DNA of 7,928 nucleotides, taken from contig CAIZMV010000178.1 of the NCBI GenBank assembly GCA_903934195.1, positions 1 through 7,928 of the forward strand, in the 5' to 3' direction. Position 1 is the stretch's first letter; every line of letters begins with the position of its first letter. The position numbers and the translations under genes were made by a program. The DNA comes from an uncultured Acidimicrobiaceae bacterium (lineage in GTDB: Bacteria; Actinomycetota; Acidimicrobiia; Acidimicrobiales; Ilumatobacteraceae). The notes under the pieces are model-generated. The model saw only the letters and a program-made list of their open reading frames with translations. It was not told the origin of the DNA and ran no database searches. Shown here in pieces: positions 1 through 5,491 of this stretch.

Positions 1-27
1 GATGTAATCGCCTCACTGGGCGTCTAG
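1..27 (+). CDS. 3' end of an upstream gene (possible)
   Basis: Frame 1 is open from the first base and reads DVIASLGV before a TAG at 25-27. It would end 19 bp before the next start codon, which fits a compact operon. Eight residues cannot identify a family. In the mycobacterial counterpart neighbourhood, as I recall it, an LCP (LytR-CpsA-Psr) gene sits near the pyrophosphorylase gene, so an LCP protein C-terminus is a reasonable guess, but it is only a guess from context. Confidence 0.35.
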   Translation, partial: DVIASLGV

Positions 28-46
28 CAGGTAGCCTCATTCCTTC

Positions 47-796
47 GTGGCTAGTGGTTCATCAGCAAAAAAGGTCGCCCGTCTCGCACAGAAGGGCAAA
101 GGCAAGAAGGTGCGCTTTCAAGGCGGCACTCTTTTCCCGACCATCATGGCAGCAATCGTCATTGTCGGTACTGGCCTCATTTCGTACGCACGTCAGGCTC
201 CAGCTGCAAGTGACGTTGCTCCAACCACATCTGATCGCTGGCACATTCCGTTCGGTATCTACCACTGCGATGGATATCTGCCTGATCTTGCGATCGACAA
301 GCAAAAGGCTGATACCGCTGACGAGAATTTCACGAAGTACGGAGTCTTCAGTCGTGAAGATGGCGTTATTCGTTGGTACCCACAAATCGCATCAGCGGGC
401 AAGAAAGCCAAACTCGGTTTGTATCTCGATACCTATGGCGTAAAAGTCACAACAAAGGGCATCACGTTTCCTGCAGAGCAGAACAAAGGCGTGTCATACG
501 CGGTCGACAAAGACCAGTGCAAAGACAAGTCAGGCAAGTTGGTTGACGCACAAGTGCAAGTCATCGCATGGCCAAAGGCCAGCGATAGTGCTAACTCAAA
601 GCGCTACATCACAGATTTCTCTAACGTCAGAATTTTGAACGACGAAATGGCAATTGCTGTTGCGTACGTTGCACCTGGTGTTGAAATTCCATTGCCAGAT
701 TCTGCTGCGAAGTTGTCGGACATTGTGGCTTCTGAATTCGGTGGAGGCACCACAACAACTATTGCTGGTGGCACCACAACAACTACTGGCGGCTGA
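47..796 (+). CDS. Membrane-anchored extracytoplasmic protein of unknown function
   Basis: I do not recognise this 249-aa protein as a named family. Residues 1-27 are strongly basic (many Lys/Arg) and are followed by one hydrophobic segment at about 28-47, so it should be a signal-anchored protein with its bulk outside the membrane. The outer domain begins with a compact motif at residues 65-79 (WHIPFGIYHCDGYLP). It has only two cysteines, C74 and C158, which could form a disulfide. The C-terminus (about 232-249) is a low-complexity Gly/Thr tail made of two GGTTTT-type repeats. The GTG start is the first possible start after an in-frame TAG at 32-34. No strong ribosome binding site is visible, only a weak AGG at 29-31. 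The stop overlaps the next ATG by one base (TGATG), which implies translational coupling to the sugar-nucleotide enzyme and a role in envelope glycan metabolism. That role is inferred from position only. Confidence 0.8.
   Translation: MASGSSAKKVARLAQKGKGKKVRFQGGTLFPTIMAAIVIVGTGLISYARQAPAASDVAPTTSDRWHIPFGIYHCDGYLPDLAIDKQKADTADENFTKYGVFSREDGVIRWYPQIASAGKKAKLGLYLDTYGVKVTTKGITFPAEQNKGVSYAVDKDQCKDKSGKLVDAQVQVIAWPKASDSANSKRYITDFSNVRILNDEMAIAVAYVAPGVEIPLPDSAAKLSDIVASEFGGGTTTTIAGGTTTTTGG
746..785 (+). repeat. Two-copy 16-bp direct repeat coding a Gly/Thr tail
   Basis: GGCACCACAACAACTA occurs exactly at 746-761 and again at 770-785, a 24-bp period. It encodes the GGTTTT blocks at the very end of the membrane-anchored protein. 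The period is a multiple of three, so a copy gain or loss would keep the frame and only lengthen or shorten the tail. The tail could be a flexible or O-glycosylated segment; that part is inference. Confidence 0.75.
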
Positions 797-1800
797 TGCA
801 CGCTGTTGTACTAGTCGGGGGTTTCGGAACTCGGCTGAGACCGCTCACTCTTAGTACACCAAAACCGCTGTTGCCAATAGCGAATGTGCGTCAATTAGAA
901 CATCTCATTGCGTCTCTTGGCGCAGCTGGAGTAACTGAAGTAGTTCTTGCAATTGGTTTTAAACCAGAACCATTCTTCGAGGCTTTTCCTGATGGTGTCT
1001 GTGCGGGCATTGCACTGCATTACGCAGTTGAACCAGAGCCTCTTGATACTGCCGGCGCCATTGCATTTGCAGCGCGACACGCTGGCGTCTCCGACACGTT
1101 CATTGTGATGAATGGCGACATCATGTGCGACGTCGATTTATCAAAATTGGTTGCGTTCCATAAGAGCCAAGGCGCTGAAGGAACACTGCACCTCACTCCG
1201 GTTGCTGACCCATCGCAATTTGGAGTTGTCGAAACTGATGACAAGGGTTGGGTGAAGCGCTTTGTTGAAAAGCCTGCTCCGGGTGAGACATCAAGCAACC
1301 TAGTGAATGCTGGTACGTACGTTCTTGAACCGTCGGTGATAAGTCGCATTCCAGAAGGACAACGACTTTCTATTGAGCGTGTTGTGTTTCCGGCCATGGT
1401 GGCTGATGGAACTCTTGCAGCAATGCCTACTGACGATTACTGGATCGACACTGGACTGCCCAGCACTTACTTGCGTGCCAACCTTGACCTGATTGATGGA
1501 ACACGTTCCCGTATCTTGGCCTCGGTCGGGCCACAAGCCCATGTGCATTCATCAGCATCAATTACACATAGTGTCATTGGAGAAGCAGCCGTAGTGGAAG
1601 AGGGATGCGTCATAATTGATTCAGTAGTGCTTCCTGGCGCACACATTGGTGCCCGAGTTCGCCTCGAGCGTTCACTTGTGATGGGAAGTATTGGTGCCGA
1701 AGCATCACTGGTTGATTGCGTTGTTGGCGCTGATGCCCACGTTGCTCCTTTTTCTCAACTGGTCAATGCCAAAGTTCCTGATCCTGAAGCAGCTGTATAG
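796..1800 (+). CDS. Sugar-1-phosphate nucleotidyltransferase, probably mannose-1-phosphate guanylyltransferase
   Basis: This 334-aa protein is a typical two-domain nucleotidyltransferase. The N-terminal Rossmann-like domain carries the nucleotide-binding signature GGFGTRLRPLT (residues 8-18) with K23 in the following PKPLLPIAN. It also has EPEPLDTAG (79-87), the metal-binding NGD (106-108), FVEKP (156-160) with the sugar-binding E158 and K159, NAG (171-173), and the second metal site YWIDTG (215-220, D218). From about residue 245 the spacing of small and hydrophobic residues fits the left-handed beta-helix (hexapeptide) domain found in GDP-mannose and some glucose-1-phosphate enzymes. The expected reaction is mannose-1-phosphate plus GTP to GDP-mannose in the cytoplasm. 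The nearby gmd, which uses GDP-mannose, favours this over a dTDP- or UDP-glucose enzyme, but sequence alone does not settle the substrate. The start overlaps the preceding stop (TGATG), and the next gene follows after 2 bp. Confidence 0.85.
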   Translation: MHAVVLVGGFGTRLRPLTLSTPKPLLPIANVRQLEHLIASLGAAGVTEVVLAIGFKPEPFFEAFPDGVCAGIALHYAVEPEPLDTAGAIAFAARHAGVSDTFIVMNGDIMCDVDLSKLVAFHKSQGAEGTLHLTPVADPSQFGVVETDDKGWVKRFVEKPAPGETSSNLVNAGTYVLEPSVISRIPEGQRLSIERVVFPAMVADGTLAAMPTDDYWIDTGLPSTYLRANLDLIDGTRSRILASVGPQAHVHSSASITHSVIGEAAVVEEGCVIIDSVVLPGAHIGARVRLERSLVMGSIGAEASLVDCVVGADAHVAPFSQLVNAKVPDPEAAV

Positions 1801-1802
1801 CA

Positions 1803-2711
1803 ATGGCGTCAAAGATGATCATGGTGTGCGGTGGGGCCGGTTTTGTTGGTTCGCACCTTGTTGATCGCCTCATTGCAGAAGGTCATGAAGTTGAAGTTGT
1901 CGACAACTTGTCGAGCGGTTCATTAACCAACTTGGCTGATGCCCGAAACGCAGCAGGGCGTTTCAAATTTCAAAATATCGGAATTGAATCGCGTGAGTTT
2001 TCCGAACTCGTGTCATTGCGCAGGCCGCAGATCATCATCAACCTCGCCACATTCTCGCCAGTACATGCTCATCTCAACGGGGCATTGTCTAGTTTGCAAT
2101 TATCTGTTGCCATTCTTGAAGCTGCTCGTCTTGGTGGTGTTGAAAAGGTAATTACTGCTTTGCCAAGCGGTTTGCTATACGGCGAAGTTGCAGCGCGCGA
2201 CTTGCCAATCAAAGAAGGTCACATCAACGACCCTCGTACAAGTGAAGAGGTATTAGCTCGCGCAGCAGCTGATATTCATTCTGTGTATCGGGAACGCCAT
2301 GGCGTTGAATTCACGGTTCTGGCAATAGGAAATGTTTACGGTCCTCGACAGAGAACAGCCGATGGCGTCGTTGCTGCATTTGTGGATGCATTGGCGAATG
2401 GTCGCGCACCAATTGTTCATGGCAATGGAAAACAAACACGTGATTTCATCTACATCGATGACACGGTTGATGCAATTGCGCGAGCCACTGACAGGGCTGG
2501 TGGCTTGATAGTGAATGTCGGAACAGGTGTCGCAACATCCATTTCAGATTTGTGGTCAGTGATGGCTGGGGCCGCGTCGCCAGTGCCACGCACAAGTGCT
2601 GCTCGCCCTAATGATTTGGCTCGACTGTCACTATCTCCGGTGCGCGCCCGCATTCAGCTTGGCTGGTCGCCGTTTACTTCGTTGAAAGACGGCCTCGCGA
2701 CGTTGCGTTAG
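1803..2711 (+). CDS. SDR-family NDP-sugar epimerase/dehydratase-like protein lacking YxxxK
   Basis: This 302-aa protein has the extended-SDR fold of GalE-type enzymes. It has an NAD-binding GGAGFVGS (residues 10-17), an acidic VVDNLSSG at the end of the second strand (D34, 32-39), the SGLLYG stretch (122-127) that keeps the catalytic-region serine, NVYGPRQ (177-183), and RDFIYIDD (about 214-221), which matches the family's substrate-domain signature. The odd point is the active site. A gap-free alignment by eye of the segment between LLYG and NVYGP puts E148 where the catalytic Tyr should be and A152 where the Lys should be. No other YxxxK lies in that segment. It may be a non-catalytic partner, a binding protein or an enzyme with a changed mechanism. 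It lies 2 bp after the pyrophosphorylase gene, so it is probably co-translated with it. Its stop overlaps the stop of the convergent cofE gene. Confidence 0.82.
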   Translation: MASKMIMVCGGAGFVGSHLVDRLIAEGHEVEVVDNLSSGSLTNLADARNAAGRFKFQNIGIESREFSELVSLRRPQIIINLATFSPVHAHLNGALSSLQLSVAILEAARLGGVEKVITALPSGLLYGEVAARDLPIKEGHINDPRTSEEVLARAAADIHSVYRERHGVEFTVLAIGNVYGPRQRTADGVVAAFVDALANGRAPIVHGNGKQTRDFIYIDDTVDAIARATDRAGGLIVNVGTGVATSISDLWSVMAGAASPVPRTSAARPNDLARLSLSPVRARIQLGWSPFTSLKDGLATLR

Positions 2712-2736
2712 CGAAATAGGTCTTCGCTCGGAGGCC
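2691..2736. terminator. Candidate stem-loop at convergent epimerase/cofE ends
   Basis: GGCCTC (2691-2696) pairs with GAGGCC (2731-2736). Inside this, AGCGAA (2710-2715) pairs with TTCGCT (2723-2728) around a 7-nt loop. The structure spans the overlapping stop codons of two facing genes that have no intergenic DNA, so it could terminate in both directions. No T-run follows on either strand, so it is not a classical intrinsic terminator. Confidence 0.35.
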
Positions 2737-3421
2737 GAACAATTTCGTCCATTGAGGAATCGCGGAACCATGAAGGGTCGCCACCGCGAATAACCGCTAC
2801 TGGCACTCCGTTTGATTTGCCCATTACTAATTCGCCGGTGCTTGCTAACTCGTCAGCAACACACACTTCTGTCACTTGCATCATCCGGCCAAGTGCATCT
2901 TCGGTTCCGCGTAGGTCTACAACGCCAGCTATGCCTGCAACGCCGATGGCAACATCAGTAAGGCCCTTGCGCCATGGGCGACCAAACGTGTCACTCACGA
3001 TGACGCCTACAGTGACGCCTAGTTTTGCCCGCACGATGTCTCTGATTCGTCGCGCAGAACGATCGCTATCAAGTGGAAGAAGTGCTGCATAACCGCGCTC
3101 TACGTTTGACAAGTCAATACCGCTGTTTGCACACACGAAACCATGTTTAGTTTCAGTGATAATCAAGTCGCCACGCCTGCGAACAATGCGGGCTGCTTCT
3201 TGTTCAACAAGAACTTTGTGTGAGAGCGGATCATCTGCATCAATAGGCACAAGGCGCCCTTCAGCCTTAGAAACAATCTTTTGCGTCACGATGAGAACAT
3301 CGTTATCGCGCAGTGGTCCGTTCGGTTCTGCAGAGCACGCCTCAACAATGACGTCACCCAATTGTTGACCAGGAACTATTTCACCAATTCCTTCAACGCT
3401 CCATGCCATAAGTCGTGCCAT
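2708..3421 (-). CDS. cofE: Coenzyme F420-0:L-glutamate ligase (CofE, stand-alone form)
   Basis: CofE adds L-glutamate residues to F420-0 using GTP, making the poly-gamma-glutamate tail of coenzyme F420 in the cytoplasm. The 237-aa product shows the family's conserved blocks in order: VTQKIVSKAEGR (residues 45-56), TKHGFVCANSGID (91-103) and SDTFGRPWRKG (143-153), followed by the GVAGIAG region. The length matches single-domain archaeal-type CofE. Mycobacterial FbiB has an extra C-terminal nitroreductase-like domain of about 200 residues, which is absent here: the protein stops after PSEDLFR. ATG at 3421 is chosen over the internal ATG at 3409 because it overlaps the cofD stop (TAATG) and has a strong AAAGGAG seven bases upstream. 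It is the second gene of a cofD-cofE operon. Its stop overlaps that of the facing epimerase-like gene. Confidence 0.93.
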   Translation of the reverse strand: MARLMAWSVEGIGEIVPGQQLGDVIVEACSAEPNGPLRDNDVLIVTQKIVSKAEGRLVPIDADDPLSHKVLVEQEAARIVRRRGDLIITETKHGFVCANSGIDLSNVERGYAALLPLDSDRSARRIRDIVRAKLGVTVGVIVSDTFGRPWRKGLTDVAIGVAGIAGVVDLRGTEDALGRMMQVTEVCVADELASTGELVMGKSNGVPVAVIRGGDPSWFRDSSMDEIVRPPSEDLFR

Positions 3422-4380
3422 TAGTGGTCTCCTTTATTCGAAGGTGCATCAATTGCAATGCGGGCGAGAGATGCTGCAACACCAGGTTTCGACATGATGG
3501 TGTCAGTAGTGATGCAGCGCATCCCTTCACGTTCTACAGCAGACGCAAGGTGCTCGTCTTGGGAATCGATGATGAGAGTTCCACAGATTGGCGCATAGAT
3601 GCGTGCAACGCCAACAACAGTTGGTTCATGACCTAGTTCGACCAGCATGCGGTCAGCTGGGCCTTTTAGTGCAGCACCAGCGACGATGGGCGAGATTGCA
3701 ACAACACTGTCGCGACGAGCAGCAAGAGCTGCGTCGACGCCTGCCAATGCCCGTATTGGGGCAATCGACACGATGGGGTTAGACGGCGCAATCACAATTG
3801 TGTCTGCGTCAGTGAGAAGCGAGTGATCAATAAATGATGCAGATTCCGCGCCGACAAATTCAACGCGAGTAACCGAAACATTGTGTTGTAGGCGTACGAA
3901 GTATTCCTGGAAGGGAACAGGGCCGTCTGCAAGATGGACAACGGTACGAACCGAATCATTCGACATCGGCACCACAGTGACCGAAAGACCAAAAGCTGTG
4001 CGAAGTTCTGTTGTGATTTGTTGAAGCGTCGCACCTTCACGTACGCGAGCGGTGCGGTAAAAATGTGTTGCCAGGTCTGTGTCGCCAAGGTTGAACCAAC
4101 GCGGTGCAGCACTAGAACCGGCCGGACGAACGGATTCAAAACGTTCAAGTGCTTCCATGGCTCGCCATGTTTCATTGTGAAGGCCCCAACCGCGGCCCTG
4201 ATCAATTGCCCCAGACAGGGTGTAGATGACGGTGTCGATATCAGGAGAGATGGAGAGCCCATGAAGCTCCGTATCGTCCCCGGTGTTCACCACAGCCACT
4301 ACATCTGCTGGATTGACCACCTGGATGAGTCCCGAGAGAAAACGGGCTGCTCCCACACCCCCGGCCAGCACCATAATCAT
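3421..4380 (-). CDS. cofD: 2-phospho-L-lactate (or phosphoenolpyruvate) transferase, F420 biosynthesis (CofD/FbiA)
   Basis: CofD/FbiA joins the riboflavin-derived Fo chromophore to a phospho-acid carried on a GMP-activated donor, giving F420-0 or its dehydro form. The 319-aa protein has the complete family pattern: LAGGVGAARFL at the N-terminus (residues 5-15), VVNTGDD (30-36), GLSISPDIDTVIYTLSG (41-57), GWGLHNET (64-71), WFNLGDTDLATH (95-106), PMSNDSVRT (138-146), APSNPIVSIAPI (198-209) and SPIVAGAALKGPADRM (from 230). Its length is normal for the family. In actinobacteria the donor is thought to derive from phosphoenolpyruvate, which gives dehydro-F420-0 and needs a later reductase. The sequence alone does not tell which donor this enzyme uses. 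The ATG at 4380 has no clear Shine-Dalgarno; a second ATG lies two codons in (4374). The stop overlaps the cofE start by one base. Confidence 0.94.
   Translation of the reverse strand: MIMVLAGGVGAARFLSGLIQVVNPADVVAVVNTGDDTELHGLSISPDIDTVIYTLSGAIDQGRGWGLHNETWRAMEALERFESVRPAGSSAAPRWFNLGDTDLATHFYRTARVREGATLQQITTELRTAFGLSVTVVPMSNDSVRTVVHLADGPVPFQEYFVRLQHNVSVTRVEFVGAESASFIDHSLLTDADTIVIAPSNPIVSIAPIRALAGVDAALAARRDSVVAISPIVAGAALKGPADRMLVELGHEPTVVGVARIYAPICGTLIIDSQDEHLASAVEREGMRCITTDTIMSKPGVAASLARIAIDAPSNKGDH
3429..3435 (-). promoter_or_regulatory. Strong ribosome binding site of cofE
   Basis: On the minus strand AAAGGAG is followed by 7 nt and then ATG at 3421. It lies inside the last codons of cofD. 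It is the best Shine-Dalgarno match I see in the window and fixes the cofE start. Confidence 0.85.
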
Positions 4381-4421
4381 GAGACAAGCGTAGGGGTTTG
4401 TTTCGCAGGAGGGTTCACCCC

Positions 4422-4452
4422 ATCAAAAGGGCTGCGGTGGTACCGTTGTCAA
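4422..4452 (-). promoter_or_regulatory. Candidate promoter of the cofD-cofE operon
   Basis: On the minus strand a perfect TTGACA (4452-4447) is followed, after a 19-nt spacer, by TTTGAT (4427-4422), which matches 4 of 6 bases of the -10 consensus. The ATG of cofD would lie about 41 nt further on. The -35 match is good, the spacer is long and the -10 is weak. The rest of the 101-bp gap shared with gmd shows no convincing rightward promoter; GATTAT at 4457-4462 is the only -10-like stretch I noticed. Confidence 0.35.
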
Positions 4453-4470
4453 GTCCGATTATCGATCAAC

Positions 4471-4474
4471 GAGG
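4471..4474 (+). promoter_or_regulatory. Ribosome binding site deciding the gmd start
   Basis: GAGG lies seven bases before ATG 4482. It supports this start over the in-frame TTG at 4398, which would add 28 residues before the cofactor-binding strand. Confidence 0.7.
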
Positions 4475-4481
4475 TCCAGTT

Positions 4482-5468
4482 ATGCCCCGCGCATTTATCA
4501 CCGGTATCACCGGCCAAGATGGCCAGCACTTAGCTGAGTTTCTCCATTCGAAGGGCTACGAAGTCTTTGGCATGCTGAAGGGTCAGAACAACCCACGCGC
4601 CTTACAGATCCGTGACGAGTTCCCATATGTCGAACTGGTTCCAGGCGACCTAGCTGATCTCACCAGCCTTGTGAATGCCCTTGAATACGTGCAGCCAGAC
4701 GAGGTGTACAACCTTGGTGCTATCTCGTTCGTCGCAATTTCGTTTGGGCAAGCTGAACTCACCTCAAACATCACGGGCCTTGGCGTATTGCGCATGCTTG
4801 AAGCTATTCGCATGGTGGGCGGCACCCAGAACAACAAGATTCGTTTTTACCAAGCGTCGTCTTCAGAAATGTTCGGCAAAGTGCGCGAAGTGCCACAAAC
4901 CGAACTCACACCATTCCACCCACGTTCGCCGTATGGCTGCGCAAAGGTGTTTGGCCATGACATCACCATCAATTACCGCGAGAGCTACGGCATCTATGCC
5001 TGCTCGGGCATCTTGTTCAACCATGAAGGTCCTCGTCGCGGGCTCGAATTTGTAACACGCAAAATTTCAAACACTGCAGCTCGAATCAAGCTGGGTGTTG
5101 AAAAAGAATTGGTCATGGGAAACCTTGATGCAAAACGTGACTGGGGTTACGCAGGTGACTACGTTCGCGCGATGTGGATGATGTTGCAGCAGCCAGAACC
5201 AGATGACTATGTGGTCGCAACTGGCGAGACTCACTCAATCGAAGAGTTCCTCACATTGGCTTTTGAAGAAGTTGGCCTCGATGATTGGCACAATTACGTG
5301 CGCCAAGACCCACGCTTCTTCCGTCCGGCTGAAGTTGATTTGCTTATTGGTGACCCAACGAAGACCCGTGACAAGTTGGGTTGGATTCCGGAAGTTGATT
5401 TCCCTTCACTCGTCAAGATGATGGTGAAGAACGATATGGAAATCGAAACCGCTCGCCTTCGCAAGTAG
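4482..5468 (+). CDS. gmd: GDP-mannose 4,6-dehydratase
   Basis: Gmd turns GDP-D-mannose into GDP-4-keto-6-deoxy-D-mannose, the branch point to GDP-fucose, GDP-rhamnose, perosamine and related sugars. The 328-aa protein begins with the cofactor motif TGITGQDG (residues 7-14). It carries SSSEMFG (126-132), SPYGCAKVFGHD (149-160) with the catalytic Y151 and K155, and S127 and E129 at the positions of the E. coli Thr132 and Glu134. NHEGPRRGLEFVTRK and DWGYAGDYV follow, both hallmarks of Gmd. It is slightly shorter than the E. coli enzyme (about 373 aa). No reductase, epimerase or aminotransferase that would finish a specific 6-deoxy sugar is clearly present beside it. The epimerase-like gene at 1803-2711 lacks the catalytic pair, so the final sugar is unknown. 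The gene runs alone in its orientation and ends 4 bp before the stop of the convergent flippase gene. Confidence 0.95.
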   Translation: MPRAFITGITGQDGQHLAEFLHSKGYEVFGMLKGQNNPRALQIRDEFPYVELVPGDLADLTSLVNALEYVQPDEVYNLGAISFVAISFGQAELTSNITGLGVLRMLEAIRMVGGTQNNKIRFYQASSSEMFGKVREVPQTELTPFHPRSPYGCAKVFGHDITINYRESYGIYACSGILFNHEGPRRGLEFVTRKISNTAARIKLGVEKELVMGNLDAKRDWGYAGDYVRAMWMMLQQPEPDDYVVATGETHSIEEFLTLAFEEVGLDDWHNYVRQDPRFFRPAEVDLLIGDPTKTRDKLGWIPEVDFPSLVKMMVKNDMEIETARLRK

Positions 5469-5472
5469 TTCG

Positions 5473-5491
5473 TTATCCCTCGAGGGGATAA
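5473..5491. terminator. Candidate bidirectional hairpin between gmd and flippase genes
   Basis: TTATCCC (5473-5479) and GGGATAA (5485-5491) form a perfect 7-bp stem around the 5-nt loop TCGAG. The first three bases are the flippase stop codon (minus strand), and the gmd stop lies 4 bp away. The place and symmetry fit a shared terminator for two converging genes. There is no T-tract on either side, so it would be a tract-less type at best. Part of the palindrome is also constrained as coding sequence. Confidence 0.5.

Noticed and set aside
746..785. CRISPR-like or mobile-element repeat
   Set aside because: There are only two short copies, with an 8-bp gap, inside a coding frame. They are a coding tandem repeat.
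2600..2707. Remnant of a nitroreductase domain after the cofE stop
   Set aside because: The minus strand beyond the stop is the antisense of the conserved end of the epimerase-like gene and shows no reductase-like reading frame.
1803..2711. GDP-4-keto-6-deoxymannose reductase or UDP-glucose 4-epimerase assignment
   Set aside because: Both need the Tyr-Lys pair that is missing here, so a specific enzyme name is not supported.
4398..4481. 28-residue N-terminal extension of Gmd from a TTG start
   Set aside because: The Rossmann motif should lie within the first residues, as it does from ATG 4482. That ATG has a GAGG at the right distance, and the extension is basic and unlike the family.
3934..4533. 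199-aa plus-strand open frame opposite cofD
   Set aside because: It is antisense to well-conserved cofD motifs, then runs into the gmd start region. It has no recognisable domain or ribosome binding site.
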